A DNA stretch of 64,000 nt from Macrocystis pyrifera (GCA_031763025.1 JASSKH010000037.1:558001-622000), one strand, 5' to 3'. Counted from the first letter of the stretch, positions 1 through 11,597 are shown. Program-made: numbers and translations. The notes: generated by a model not told the origin, from the sequence alone.

Positions 1-59
1 GTGGGATCATTTTTGCACAGTGGTAAAAGGGTTCACACGTCACACAGACCATGATATAC

Positions 60-162
60 TACGGGGGGCCATAGTAAATAGAACCTACGGTACTCACAAA
101 AACCTATATATTTACCTCTTTTTACTAACAAAATTTAGTCGTATTTACTATGGTCCCCCGTA
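60..162 (+). mobile_element. MITE-1 foldback element, copy 1
   Basis: Short element with terminal inverted repeats of about 28 bp (left arm begins tacgggggg, right arm ends tcccccgta) around an A/T-rich core. It is one of about 17 similar copies in the window. No coding capacity. Confidence 0.85.
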
Positions 163-167
163 CATGG

Positions 168-356
168 ATGATCTATCTACTGCAAAGTACACATCAAACT
201 CAGAAACAAACATGGGCTACATTATGCAGATCATACGGGTCCCACCCGGCAAAATGAGCTAGATCATACAAGATCTGGAAGATATCTGCCTTGAAGGATC
301 TAGATCATGATCAGCAGCTGATCTGTAGATGATCTATCTGTACATGATCTGTCTGA
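168..356. repeat. GATC-rich dispersed repeat, partial copy
   Basis: Dense GATC, AGATCAT and TAGATGATCT words. It shares blocks such as cacccggcaa-atgagc and gatctgtagatgatctatct with the copies near 1.2, 9.6, 18.7 and 25.3 kb. Confidence 0.6.
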
Positions 357-510
357 GGTTACAAGGTTGGATTTGAACTTTAGCTCAAGGTTCAAGTTGA
401 ACTTCAAGTTGAACTTCAAGTCGAAGTCAAGGCAACAAACGGCAAGCGACGGACCTGATCCGTGTGCCTGGGGGAAGGAGTCTGCAGGATGTACAGGGCG
501 TACGGCATAC

Positions 511-562
511 CATCGGCTCTCTCCTTGAAGCCCTCCAGCATCTGCCCGGCGGCCTGTCGAGC
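511..562 (-). CDS. possible internal exon, unknown protein
   Basis: On the minus strand an AG acceptor (ttgaacag) is followed by an open segment reading ARQAAGQMLEGFKERAD and then a gtatgc donor. The composition is protein-like, but no family is recognised and no neighbouring exon was found, so this is only a candidate. Confidence 0.15.
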
Positions 563-1189
563 CTGTTCAAACGACGTACGCGGCAAAATGAACATCATGA
601 ACTGCAGATGATCTGTCCATGATGTAACCCTTTCAGTGCACTCCCGTTGGAATTAGTGTCCAAATGAGGTACATTTACAGATTTAATTATTACGCATTAT
701 ATGTATACTATTAATAAAATGGTTAAGCGCGGTTTCTTGAGCGGGCAGCGGAACCGACCGACGCAGAGTGGCCCGCCCAAAGCTCACAGCTCGCAATCTA
801 CCGGGTATATAGTTGCATCCCTGAACTTACCACAGCACAGTGCCTTCCTTCACTAACACTACTATTTTTATTTACTGTATTAGCTGTGTGTCGCTCGCTG
901 CTGCTGTTGCTACTACTACTGCTAATTTGGTCGCTGTAAAACTATCGCCACACATATATGATACTATTGCAAAAGAGATGATTATGGGGGCTCGGGGAAC
1001 TGAACGAAGAAGAAACGATCATTTACAAGCGTGGTTCGTTGTGAGAGATAAATACATAAACACGATAAATACCGGCAGGCGTGTTGGCCCATACTGGTAA
1101 TGTTTCTACAGTAGGGTTATATATATAGCAGGCACGCAGCGACGTGGATTCTTCCACAACATCGGAAATATCAGAGAGATCAAACAGGG

Positions 1190-1465
1190 CAGAGAGATGA
1201 GTTAGATCAGTTAGATGAGATAGATCAAATATATCAGATAGACCCGTTAGATCATATAGATCAGATAGATCAGATAAGAATGATCTACAGTAGATACGAT
1301 CTAGATATTAAAGGGCAGACATATTTCCTGATCTGTGGGATCTACATATAGCTCGTGTTGCCGCATGGGAGCCGTACGATCTGCACGATCTAGCACATGT
1401 CGCGTGGGTTGGATCTGTACCGTACAGCTCCTGTACAGATCCTGCACAACACCTCTCAACATCTT
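1190..1465. repeat. GATC-rich dispersed repeat
   Basis: About 280 bp dominated by gatcagatagatca-type words at its left end, with the shared internal block gatcctgcacaaca at the right. It belongs to the same family as the copies at 9.6, 18.7 and 25.3 kb. No open reading frame of note. Confidence 0.6.
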
Positions 1466-1469
1466 CGTT

Positions 1470-1563
1470 AAAAGCACTGCAGTCAGTCCCGATTTCAAGG
1501 ACAAAGCAGTCAAATTATAAGTACTCTGTCCCCAAAGCGGGACGGCAGCCCCAAAAGGCTTAA
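1470..1563 (+). mobile_element. MITE-2 foldback element
   Basis: The left arm contains actgcagtcagtcccg and the right arm cgggacggcagccccaaaag, followed by ttaa. It is a diverged copy of the family best seen at 18041-18133. Confidence 0.6.
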
Positions 1564-1631
1564 CCCTAAGGGACCCCTTCTAAGGGATAGCAACCAAAAA
1601 ACAAGTAGTGATACCAGGTACAGTTATTTAT

Positions 1632-1738
1632 ATCACGGGGATCCATAGTTAACAGGACCTATGGTATACATAATAACCCATATAGTTGCCTATTTTTACT
1701 AACAATATTTGGTCCTGTTTACTATGGTCCCCCGTGAT
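1632..1738 (+). mobile_element. MITE-1 foldback element, copy 2
   Basis: The ends read tcacgggg and ccccgtga instead of the usual ttacgggg/ccccgtaa, so both tips carry a matching change. The core matches the other plus-orientation copies (cctatggtatacata...tatttttactaaca). Confidence 0.85.
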
Positions 1739-2003
1739 ATTAATGGTAGCTTTGTTTGGTGTTATCAAGTAAGTGCCTATGTAAGAGCGGTGTCAGCACC
1801 ATGCATTGCTGCTGCTTGTAGTAGAGGGGTACGTGGTAGGATCATCTTGCGCCCGTGCCCGTACGACTCCGTGCATCAACCATTGTAACTCGGACACCAT
1901 CACTTTGTATCATCCGCCAACCGAGCAGTGACCGTGGTTGCTGAAATCGTCACTATTTATCGTCGAATTTTCCCCTCTGATGTCCCAAGAGGGGTAACGG
2001 CTC

Positions 2004-2095
2004 TCTGGGATCTAGATGATCTAGATGATCTAGATGATCTAGATGATCTAGATGATCTAGATGATTCAGATCATCAAGATCATCAAGATCATGAC
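2004..2095 (+). repeat. 9-bp minisatellite (gatctagat)n
   Basis: About seven tandem units of gatctagat followed by degenerate gatcatcaa units. Translation gives a Leu-Asp-Asp repeat, which is an artefact of the array rather than a gene. Confidence 0.9.
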
Positions 2096-2610
2096 CTGAC
2101 TGATATCTGAACTCCTCGCCCTCCACAACTAAAATCGTCGGTCACTATACGTAAGATCTTAATTAAGTCTTTTAGCCCTTGCAATGTTTTTAAAAAGATT
2201 GAAATTGAAATTTGAAATTTGGGATTTTGAAAATTGAAAATCGAATCCAAATGTTGAAATTTGAGGTAGATTTTGCTAAAGGCGGTGGGACCAGTACCGA
2301 AAATAATGCTTTGGGTGGGGGGCAGGGCGTCACTCGGATTTAGCCCTCTTGTGGAGAGCAACCTTTGGCGCCGTTTCCGAACTCTGGTCTCCCATACCCC
2401 TGTACCAGTAGTCTACATCAAAAAGCTTCACACTACAGCAGTAGTACGTATATGAGAACTATAAATATCAATACAAATACGTACAGCAGTTGGTGCTACA
2501 TGAATGCTTGTATCAAAAGTCGAATCTTGGTAAAGTTGGTGAACATTCTACAGCTTTTTCTGTCATAACATAAGCCATGGACACAGATAAAATAACGACC
2601 AAGTTCGTAC

Positions 2611-2713
2611 TACGGGGGACCAAAGTAAATAGGACCAAATATTGTTAGTAAAATTAGGGGAATATGTAGGTTTTTGTGTGTGCTGTAGGTCCTATTTACT
2701 ATGGTCCCCCGTA
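2611..2713 (-). mobile_element. MITE-1 foldback element, copy 3
   Basis: Arms tacgggggaccaaagtaaat and atttactatggtcccccgta flank a core in the orientation opposite to copy 1. Confidence 0.85.
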
Positions 2714-2880
2714 AAATAGAGCGATTTGAAAGAACTTGCAGCAGTACAAGAACTATCGCCATACCAAGCGAGTCTCGTGCAGCAGTCAGTGCAGCAGTCA
2801 GTGCTGCAGTTCCTCACGCTACAGTTCGGCCGCATCCCCTATCCCCTACCCCAAAGCACTCCAAAGTCGATAAACAAGTA

Positions 2881-2960
2881 CCACTCTGTCCCGAAATGTT
2901 AGGGCATTTTGTATATTAATATTCAATCAAAATGGTCCTTATATTTCGCGACAAAGTTGG
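2881..2960. mobile_element. MITE-3 foldback element
   Basis: Left arm ccactctgtcccgaaatgtt, right arm ccttatatttcgcgacaaag. The two arms are near inverted copies. Family consensus is about CCACTCTGRCCGGAAATATA. Confidence 0.6.
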
Positions 2961-3096
2961 AATTTCTAACCAGCGTATTCTTCTTTCCCCCCCCCGCATA
3001 CTACCCCATATTATCTGTTATCTTGGCCCCACGTCTTCAGCGCCCTCCCCTTTTTAACTCAGCTGTACTATGGTCAATAAGGTCACATAGCAGGCA

Positions 3097-3116
3097 CCCC
3101 CCCCCCCCCCCCCCCC
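3097..3116. repeat. poly-C tract
   Basis: About 20 consecutive C residues, one of many long G/C homopolymers in the window. Confidence 0.95.
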
Positions 3117-4888
3117 TGCTACGGTGCCCGCCTTCAAGTCTATCGCGAGAAGAGGCCGGCACGCACACACGTACGTTGGCGTTATCTGCTTCAAAGTAGT
3201 CATGTTTGGATAAGAAAAAAGTCCCTCACGCAATCGACCTTGCCCATTAATCGTCGTCACGGGTTCAAGGCACTACACCAGTACGAAGTAGGCCAAGCAG
3301 ACTAAGTAGACCACCGGGTCGCGCAACATGAGCAAGTGCAAACCACTGCTGCTGTACTACTACTGCTGTGCATTCTTCTAGGTCGCAATCGCACGAACAG
3401 AGTAGCTCGAACAGTACCTGCAGCAATCAACTTCCGCCTACAGCGTACTGGCATGCTACAGGCAGCCCACGGTTCAACACCGAATAAGGTAAACAACTGT
3501 TGTTGTTATTGTTATTAGCAGTGCTGCTGTTGTTTTTGCTGCTGCTGCTATTTTTGGTGGGGTGTTGGTGGTACAGTAGTGTTGATGCTGGTGGTAGTGT
3601 TGGCGTTGCCGCCATTGTCGTAACATTCCTTCTTTCGTATTTGTCCCCTTCGGAACTTGAGGGAGACGTTGACAGGGAGAAAGCTTCGAAACAAAATGAC
3701 AGCAGTTACTATTGTAGTTAATAGGGCTGTGTTTCAATTGCACGAGAACAAGTCGCCGACTATTAATAGCTATCACAGTCAGTAGCTATCAGTCAGTAGT
3801 TGACCGAGTATTATAGTTAAAGTTGCGTCCGGTAATTCGCGAAGGCCTGCCTCAGTGTATCTGACTTGGCGCGTTGGAGACTCGGCTTGTGCTTTGTGTT
3901 GATAAACTAAGTCAGTTATTTGGCTTACGTTCGACATCCGACATTTCCAACTAATCCGACTAATACCTAGCCCGACAAGTCCAGCCAACTTACTCCCAGC
4001 CCTACTACCCCCTAACGACCACATCATCGACCGCGCCGAGTAGCCCGGGCTGTTGGTGCAGGACGTGTGTCCAAAGTCAAAAGTGCAGCGAAGGGTATGT
4101 CATGTATGAAATATTCACAAAAGTTGAACAAAAAAACAACCTCAGCTGTCAAAGAGAAAAAAACCCGTCGACACTCGTCTTGAGAAGCTGCGTGTGACAT
4201 ATCTATACTTCGAGATGTTTTTACGTACGACTTCGAGATGTTTTTAAGTACTGTTGTATTACGAGCTGGGCTGGTCAAGAGCAGCTTTTTAGTTGGTCAC
4301 GCACATTCTCAGTCCGTTTTTTCGAAGTTTGATCTGAATTTTTGACAGGTGCCTTATCGTAGTCTTCCCGAGGGACTGATTACTGCACCACTTTTTTTTT
4401 TTTTTTTTCGGGAGCTAAAGGCACATTATAAGAATCACCGAAAAACAAATTCGACCAAAACTGACGAAAAAAAAAAAAAAATTCAAGTGGTGCAGAAAGT
4501 AATCCCTTTGTCTTGCCAGTGCGAATGGGGCATTAAAATTTCAGGTCAAAAAAATAAAAATTGGTGTGAGAATCCTACATTTTCGATTTCCCGCGAAACT
4601 GGGGGAAAGCCGCGATACGAGCAAACACGCTCCGGACTTGTTCGACCTGTTTTTTTGGCTGGCGGTCAAGTGCGAGCGCGAGTGATGCGTGCAAATAGTG
4701 GTACTAGTAACAGGCGACAGTCACGTGAGAACTCAGGTGAGACCGCAAAGAAGCGGTTACCTAAAACCTATACCCCTGAACTCCGCAAGAGCCCGAGGCC
4801 AGCATCGCTGTACACCCGGCTAGATACACGTACGAAGGGAGAATAAAGTGTCACACTTCGGTACCAGAAGACAGATATATGAATTACG

Positions 4889-5091
4889 TCATGGATGGTA
4901 ACGGTCCCAGTCTCTTATGTCGCTTGCGGTTCTCCCCTGCAGACCCCGCACAATGGAACGCCTCTGTCGAGCAGACAAGCACGTTGCCGCTATGAATCGT
5001 GCGCGGGTCAAGGTCGAGCCGCACTTGCGCTGACGCTCGAACTGGTTCGCTTGTGCGCAGTTCAGGTAGCCGAGACTGTTGAGAGATTTCC
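4889..5091 (-). CDS. hypothetical protein, exon 2 (C-terminal)
   Basis: The exon follows a ccccacag acceptor and starts with two bases that complete the codon left by exon 1 (5562-5868). It is open to a TGA at 4889-4891. The segment of about 66 residues is basic and Cys-containing and ends DIRDWDRYHP. No family is recognised. The phase match with exon 1 is the main support. Confidence 0.4.
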
Positions 5092-5393
5092 CTGTGGGGG
5101 GTGTTGCGGGCGGTTGCAAGAGGGCAGGGGGGTTGTGTGAGGTCTCAATGCAAATACCAAAGCAAGCAGGCGCGCAGGTTGCACAGTACACACAGACAGC
5201 GGCACGAGTGGTGTCCATATCGACAGTACATACCCAGCAACACAGACAAACTTATACGAGGTTCCAGGTACGTCGTACGTACACTAAGCATCACGCGCAG
5301 ATAGCAGTGCGTGCAGATGGCAGCACGCGCACAGCAGCACGACCACTGTACGAGTACGATACCAAGCAAGGTTTACGTACAGCAGTACATATA

Positions 5394-5472
5394 CCAATCT
5401 GGACGAAAATATAATGACATTATGATCTTCATTATAGTACACAAACGATATTTACATTCCAGTCTATCTTGG
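5394..5472. mobile_element. MITE-3 foldback element, degenerate
   Basis: Left arm ccaatctggacgaaaatata pairs roughly with right arm tttacattccagtctatctt. It lies just downstream of exon 1 of the hypothetical gene, in its presumed intron. Confidence 0.5.
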
Positions 5473-5561
5473 TCCAAACGGACAAAAAACACAGCACAAA
5501 AACCACAAAAAATGCGATTCAAATTTGGTATCCGCGAACACGCAAAGCGTGCGGCACTTGC

Positions 5562-5868
5562 CTGCTGGTAGCTCCGCAATCTCCGCCGCTGGAGTCGACC
5601 CTAGCACACGGTGGACCACGTCAGCACTGGCAGCTAAGCCCCTCACGCTGTGTTCCCAGCTGGCCCTGAAGGCATCGCTAGCCTCGAGAGCCTCCTCATG
5701 AGAATCAAATCTGCTGGACGTTTTCCTAACCGATCGCTTTCCTGTCGCTGGAGTGAAGTTGACCCAGAGCCTGTGCTTCCCAGACCCACTCTCTACGTAA
5801 TGGCGGACGCTGGAAGTCTTCAGCCGGCGGCTGCTCGTGTCTGTACTCGTAGGCGAGCTGAGCGCCAT
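5562..5868 (-). CDS. hypothetical protein, exon 1
   Basis: Open from ATG at 5868 (MALSSPTSTDTSS...) for 102 codons plus one base, then a gcaagt donor, the strongest form of GC-type 5' splice site (CAG|gcaagt). Joined to 4889-5091 it gives a 169-residue protein. Residues about 20-75 contain RLWVNFTPATGKRSV followed by SRFDSHEEALEASDAFRASW. This loosely recalls small DNA-binding folds of the AP2 type (strands followed by a helix), but the resemblance is too weak to name a function. The C-terminal half is basic. I see no signal peptide or membrane segment. The gene could also be longer at its 5' end. Confidence 0.4.
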
Positions 5869-6263
5869 GTTTTTCGCGCTCGTATAGGTGCTGGCGTGCG
5901 CTTGTTGCACGAGGTGGGATGTGGGATGGGTTGCTTTGTCTCGAGTTTTTATTTTTTAATATATTTCGCCGCATAAAAAAAAACGGTTACAAAAAGACGT
6001 TTTCATGTGAAAAAGTTCAATAAACTACTCGAAAAAAGAAAGCATTTGTGCGATCGTGCCCAATCAGCACACAACATAGACGTGCATGACCGCTTTGATT
6101 GGCCGATCAAGAGGATATGATCAGCTCTGGCTACTTCATCGTCGTTCATGAGATATGAACGCACGAACAAAAAAGCTGCTCTTGGCCAGCCCAGCTCGTA
6201 TTGTATTACAGCAGTAAACCTAGTACGTTATACGACACGCGCAGCTGGTATGATATATGTTAC

Positions 6264-6350
6264 ACCAATCTGGACGGAAATACAAGGACCGTTGGGTATT
6301 CATACGAGTAGTAAAACATAAACGATTCTTATATTTCCGGTCAGAGAGGT
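6264..6350. mobile_element. MITE-3 foldback element
   Basis: Left arm accaatctggacggaaatac pairs with right arm tatatttccggtcagagagg, around the shared ggaccgtt...aaacgattctt core. Confidence 0.65.
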
Positions 6351-6473
6351 ACTATTGTTCACCTGGTACAGCAGCATAGAGTACCTAGCACCTGGTACAC
6401 CTGGTGTTTGAATCATGTAAACCCTTGTACATACCTGGTATAAATAAACACCTCAGTGCTACTGCTGTGATAT

Positions 6474-6515
6474 CTAGGATTTCGTCTTTAACCTCATCTT
6501 CGCAAGCTGCGCCTA
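6474..6515. repeat. dispersed repeat containing aggatttcgtc
   Basis: The block aggatttcgtct...cttcgcaagctgcg recurs in variant form at 8467-8505, 30492-30530, 52550-52610 and, inverted, around 4170-4200. The element type is not recognised. Confidence 0.45.
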
Positions 6516-6953
6516 TTGATTGCACACACTGATACCAATCCCACAGCTCCCGGAAAACTGGACGTAAATTCAATACGGTTGCATACATGTATAGCACGAG
6601 CTGTTGTAGATGTATGCTCTACATGGTACCAAGGTGCCAGGTGGGCCTCCGGTGGCTCCTGCGGCGGGCTGACTACTGATTACACTTCTGCACCACTAAG
6701 TGGGAGCAGGGTGCCTTAAGGAATGGGATGGGGCCCACGGCGGGGTCAAAGTACCAATGGGAACTGGGTGCCAGGTGGTAAAAAACATGCGTGCGAATCA
6801 GAACACCCCAGCACGTACATGCAATATATAATACAAATCCTAACAACGCGCGTGCTACGGGTGGTCTACGACTTCAAAAAGAGTATTGGCCGGTGGCTCC
6901 CCTGGCTGCATGCCTGTTACTGGTACCTGGTTCCTGACACCTGGCCAGTGATA

Positions 6954-7058
6954 TTACGGGGGACCATAGTAAATAGGACCTATGGTAAACACAAAAACCT
7001 ATACATTTACCTATTTTTACTGACATTATTTGGTCCTATTTACTATGGTCCCCCGTAA
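6954..7058 (+). mobile_element. MITE-1 foldback element, copy 4 (near-intact)
   Basis: Arms ttacgggggaccatagtaaa and tttactatggtcccccgtaa are near-perfect inverted repeats, and TA flanks the element on both sides. This is the best reference copy of the plus orientation. Confidence 0.9.
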
Positions 7059-7133
7059 TACTGTACCAAGGTCAACAGGACGAAATATATATGTTACCTG
7101 GTGGATGTATATAGCATTTTGCATCTGGTACTA

Positions 7134-7194
7134 TTACGGGGGTCCATAGTAAATATGACCAAATACTGTCAGTAAAAATAGGTAAATATAAGGC
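7134..7194 (-). mobile_element. MITE-1, truncated copy
   Basis: The left arm and half of the core are intact (ttacgggggtccatagtaaa...gtaaaaataggtaaatata). The sequence then switches abruptly to a GC-rich palindromic block and the right arm is absent. Confidence 0.75.
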
Positions 7195-7245
7195 GCTTCG
7201 CTCCGCGGGCGGCCTACGCCGCCCGCTACGCTCGCTCAGGAAGGA
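7195..7245. repeat. GC-rich palindromic block
   Basis: Contains gcgggcggc-ctac-gccgcccgc, a 9-bp perfect stem with a 4-base loop, flanked by gcttcgctccgc and tacgctcgctc. A partial relative (tcgcgggcgg...ctacgctcgctca) lies at 7397-7430. It has replaced the second half of a MITE-1 copy. Confidence 0.6.
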
Positions 7246-7832
7246 AAAGTACATCAAATTATGCGAAGCGGACAGAGGCCCATGATTGAATATTGTTTTT
7301 TTCATGACTGCTGTAGTTCCAAACTGGCGATTTGATAATGCCAAGAGTCCCGCCGCCATGTTTCAGGAGAAAACAGCTCGGACGCCACACATGCCTCGCG
7401 TCGCGGGCGGTTTTCTGCTACGCTCGCTCACATGTCGTACATACGTACATACCCCAGGTAGGGTACTCACGTTCTTCTTTCGATATGCTCTGTGTCTGTC
7501 TGTACTCGTATGTACGAAAGTTGAAGCACAGCACGGCACAGCAACACAGCAAAAACAATGAAAATGAAACCGAAAATTTCTGAAAGAAAAAAAATCCCCG
7601 TCCCCTTTCGTAAATATTTTACCACCTGATTGGAACACCTTACACTAGTCAAAAAAAAAGAAAAAAAAATGAAAAAAAACAAAAAAACAAACAGCAGAGC
7701 TTCTCTCTGAGCCTCGTACGCCGCCCGCCCCTCTCGAGACCATCTCGCCACCGATTCAGTCCGGGTAAAGCTTCCCTCCCTCTCTTCCACAGTGAGCCCC
7801 GTCGCCCGCCTCGCGTGAAGCCCGGTGCTCAC

Positions 7833-7871
7833 CGTGGATCTCGACGCAAGCTCGACAATGTTGGTGCTCAT
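7833..7871 (-). CDS. possible first exon, unknown protein
   Basis: ATG at 7871 opens MSTNIVELASRST and runs directly into a gtgagc donor at 7832. The short coding stretch followed by a good donor is typical of first exons in this window. No phase-compatible second exon was identified. Confidence 0.25.
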
Positions 7872-8340
7872 TCGGGGTACCTCCCTCTTGTGACTTTCAG
7901 CCCGGTCGCAAAAATAAGCACCGCTTGAATATTATCTTACAATCTCGAACGGCCCTTAAATACTCGTACGTACTCTATCAACAATCACAAATGGAGGCCA
8001 GGCAGAGCCTATTGGTGCATCCCTCGTGTCTCGAGGCGCACGCGACGCCTAGGCACGAAAGCGGCGACCGCGCTCTTTGCAACTCCCCCTCTACCCGCCA
8101 GCATCCGCTGACACCCGCGACGGTGCCGGGTTCGCCCGCGCAACCGTGCTCGGAGTACACGCACGCACACGAAACGAAAGAAGAAAAAAGGAATGAAGGA
8201 CTGAAAGTACGACGAGAAATGGAGAAAACAAAGACCCGCTGGAAAGGTCCGGCGAGTAATAAACGGAGGCGATTTCCAAGTGGGAGCTCTGAGAGGCCAG
8301 GGATGTACCAACCGAGCACGCTCAGAGATCGAGATCTAAG
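7872..8340. other. no assigned gene; possible promoter region
   Basis: GC-rich, low-repeat stretch upstream of the putative minus-strand first exon at 7871. The open frames on both strands here have no recognisable motif and look like chance ORFs. Confidence 0.3.
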
Positions 8341-8349
8341 TAAGTAGTT

Positions 8350-8418
8350 CTATATAGGATTTTGTTTGGACCGTAGGTGCTATTTACAATTTTTTTATTT
8401 TTTTTGGCCCCCCGTAAT
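8350..8418 (-). mobile_element. MITE-1 remnant (right half)
   Basis: Retains tataggattttgtttggaccg and a decayed right arm ending ggccccccgtaata. The middle of the arm has expanded to T-rich sequence. Confidence 0.6.
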
Positions 8419-8554
8419 ACTGCTGTACCAGGTAGTATTATTTTTGAAACTTTAAAAAAAAAAACAGGATTTCGTCTAAACTCACATTTGCAAGCCGTGT
8501 GTCATACGTACCTTCTATGAATAGCGACTTTCATCACTTTTACTTTCCAGCCCA

Positions 8555-8628
8555 CTCGTAGGAGGATTCACCCTCGACGATCTTCTGGACAAGCCGTGGT
8601 CACAGGTGTCGTCCCTTCTCCCCCCAGG
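8555..8628 (+). CDS. exon-like segment GGFTLDDLLDKPW
   Basis: A pyrimidine tract and AG acceptor (ttactttccag) precede an open segment reading PLVGGFTLDDLLDKPWSQVS and ending LLPP, followed by a gtacgt donor. A degenerate inverted copy lies at 20584-20670. The protein family is not certain. A relation to the structural B subunit of RNase H2 is conceivable, because an open frame at 10340-10625 carries a PIP-box-like ISSFF, but that is speculation. Confidence 0.3.
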
Positions 8629-9599
8629 TACGTGCCTTTTATTTTTTTTGTTTGCATATATAAGGAGATTTTATACATTAACATTGGTATTCAAAAGCTC
8701 CCTATATTGCGGGACAAAGTGGTAAACCAGTAACAGCCAGCGTGCGGCAGCACTCAGGGCGGAAACGCGAGGAACGGTCAGACGTAAATATGAAGACCCA
8801 AGTGTTCCTTAGCGGCATACATATATAGGCCATGCTGCCTGCGTGTGTGCTTCATACAGCACCTCGTTACACAGCAGTTCCAGTTCGTATACATACGCCC
8901 GACCCCTGTTGCATGTGGCAGCTCGGCCTGATTAAGATCCCTGCACTGCACTTCTACCTCGAACACACACCCGACCCCTGCGGCAGCTCGGGCTGCTGCG
9001 GATTGCCGGTGGTGTAATCGACGTTTATCGTTTGTGGTCGACCTTTTATGACGGGACTATTAATAGTTTTCTCTATTTTTGTTTTGAAGCATCAAGCCTC
9101 AAATGGGTTATAACTGCTGTTGACTTGTTCTTCAAAATGTCCCCTTTGCTTTGGGACTATTAATACCACTAGTACTACTACTGCTGTAGGGACCCACCCC
9201 TCTGATCGCGACCGAAACAATCATATCATATCTTTGTTTGGTGCTATCAAATTACAGGTACCCGGTACTGTCTACGAGCAGCATCACCGCCAAGCAGTAT
9301 GTGTGTAGGGGTATGATATGGTATGATCATGCAACGACCGTGCCGTGACTCGGACACCGATTTGTGTCACCCCTCCCCCAATCACGGAGTTGTTACCGCC
9401 GTTGCTGACATCGTTACTTCCATCGCCAGATTTCAATTTTCCCCTCGGAAGGCTTCCTGCTATATCATACAGCAATATTTTACTGTGTAGTAGACTTCAT
9501 ACTGACAGCAGTATTGCTATACTCTGTTTGGTATGATACGTGCATTCTATATTGCTGGCTGTACATGAGTATACGTGAGGCAATGCCAACGCTAGAGTT

Positions 9600-9895
9600 G
9601 ACAAATCGGACAGATCAGACAGATCATATCGGATTCCCACAGTTCATGATCTAGATCCTTCAGGGCAGATAGGTTCATCATCTGTATGATCTAGCTCATG
9701 TTGCCAGGTGGGAGCCGAATTAATCTGCGTGGTAAACTCCTGTTCTATGAATAGCACATCATATTTCCTGGGTTGGACCTGCACTAAACATAAACAGATC
9801 CTGCACAACATCTTATCACGTTAGGCTATTATCTATCAATAGATGACCTATCTGATCTAGATGATCTATCTGTAGATGGTCTGTCTGACGTGTGT
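9600..9895. repeat. GATC-rich dispersed repeat, full-length-looking
   Basis: About 290 bp with GATC-rich ends and internal blocks tcccacagttcatgatct, agcc-gaattaatctgc and gatcctgcacaaca. It is co-linear with the copy at 25260-25530. Confidence 0.7.
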
Positions 9896-10339
9896 AACGT
9901 TTGCCGTTGACCCGGAACTCGACTTTCTTCGTTTGAAACGGCTTGGCTGTTGGCTTGGTTTGAACGCCGAACGAATGGGTACCCGGTATGCCTGCAGCAC
10001 ATCATCCCATGGTAACAACGTGGAGCTCTCATTTTCATCAACTTATTATGCAATACCCGATGTCACTTAGGTACCCGTGGTATTAAACAGTACGATGGTA
10101 CATAGCTCCTCGACAGAATAAAAATGTACGGTCTGCTGTGTTGCTGTAATGCGAACCTAAATCCTATAATACCTGTACCTGGTACATGACTAGACTGCTA
10201 CTGCTGTACTGCTGTGGTACGCTAAACTCGTCGTCGATCCCACGGCGACCAATGCTGCTTCTAGGTGTGTTCCATGTATGTTGTGTGATGGTGGCTGTGT
10301 TCTTCTGTGTATGTTGTGATGGTGAGTGACATGGGTCTG

Positions 10340-10625
10340 TTCTTCAAGGACCAGAAGCAGTAAAAAAAGGCGCATCGAGGATGCAGCTCCCCTCAAGCCT
10401 GCACGACGGACAACAAAAATCAGCAGCTTTTTCTCGAGGCAGAACATCCAAGCCAGCTTCGCGCTTTATTTATTATTTATGATGACACCCTTTCACCCCT
10501 TCCTGCTACCCACCTACCTACCTGTACTGGCTCTCGTTATCACACGACCCAACCGCTCAATCAAGCCATCCACCAGACCCAAAAATCGTCTTGGTGGCAA
10601 AACACCCGAAAACGAGCCTGGATGA
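10340..10625 (+). CDS. possible terminal exon, basic protein
   Basis: Open frame with KKRRIEDAAPLKPARRTTK followed by ISSFFSRQNIQ, then a hydrophobic run, stopping at 10623-10625. The KKRR cluster resembles a nuclear localisation signal. TxxISSFF resembles a PCNA-interacting (PIP) box without the leading Gln. The upstream acceptor is uncertain (tcttcaag). Low confidence that this is a gene. Confidence 0.2.
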
Positions 10626-10977
10626 GACAACCTCAACCCTGTCCAAACCTGGTGCGGGGTGTGTCCCCCATGGACGGCTTCAAGGGCGGCCAAGATTCCA
10701 TTGTACAGCGTTTCGTCCATGGCCAGCTCGATGCAACAGCGGCAAAACCAGCTGCTTGGGATAATGCTCTACGAGTATCAGAGTATTGACCTGATGAAGG
10801 CTGATGTTCAAAGTCCTGTAAAGGCGTTCAATATTCGGGGTGTTCTATTTTGAACCCCCGATGTTTTAAGGTAGTTTTTGTGCTGCCCAGAGAGGAGGAG
10901 TTCGAAGTACTGTCCATCATGTGCCCGCGGCTGGCCGTGTCTTTTCTACTGCTCGTCCAGGCCAGGTTTGTGATGAA

Positions 10978-10996
10978 GGGGGGGGGGGGGGGGGGG
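10978..10996. repeat. poly-G tract
   Basis: Nineteen consecutive G residues followed by caggg. Confidence 0.95.
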
Positions 10997-11597
10997 CAGG
11001 GTGGTTTTGGTGGGCCTGAATCCTTGCCGTGGCTAATTGATTGAGCTGCCCTTTCCAAGTACTGCTGTACCTTGAGGCGGCGGGTTTGGCAAGAGGAATA
11101 CTGCTTGGTTGAATAGTGAATAATGCTCTGGGTCATTCGTTGCTCATGTCTCCGCTGGCGGTGCTTCGGTGTCATGCATAGGATCCTAAATCAAGAGTGG
11201 GAGTCTGGCTTCGAAGTTCGGCCTAGCCATTGCAGGAATCGAACTGCCTGCTGTTGTTTTAGCCCAGCCCAATGTGTAACATGCGATTATACCGCCGAGT
11301 CGGCTGCACAGAAAGGAGCAGCAGAGTGATGCCAGAGCGCGTCGCATCTCTCTGTGTGGTACGTACTGCAAACTGCAAGACCGGTAGTCCTGTGCGGTCA
11401 GTACGTGTGTTGTCTACTGCTGCAGGTTGCTGCAGCTGCAGCGGGGATCGTGTGACTATGAATATCGAGGAAATTCGCATGATATTTTATAGCAGCGACC
11501 TCGCTTTGAGCTAGGAGTGCACATGAGGGATAGGCGGAGCGCCTGTGTACCGGGTGCATACGTGTGAGTACGTAAGCCAGTTTCAAGAACCAGCAGC

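Noticed and set aside
840..1100. 86-codon plus-strand frame with a signal-peptide-like start
   Set aside because: No homologous motif, A/T-rich repeat surroundings and no splice context; could not be supported as a gene.
11225..11265. tRNA-like T-arm (gcaggaatcgaactgcc)
   Set aside because: The stem does not pair with a seven-base T loop and no anticodon or acceptor arm is present on the expected side.
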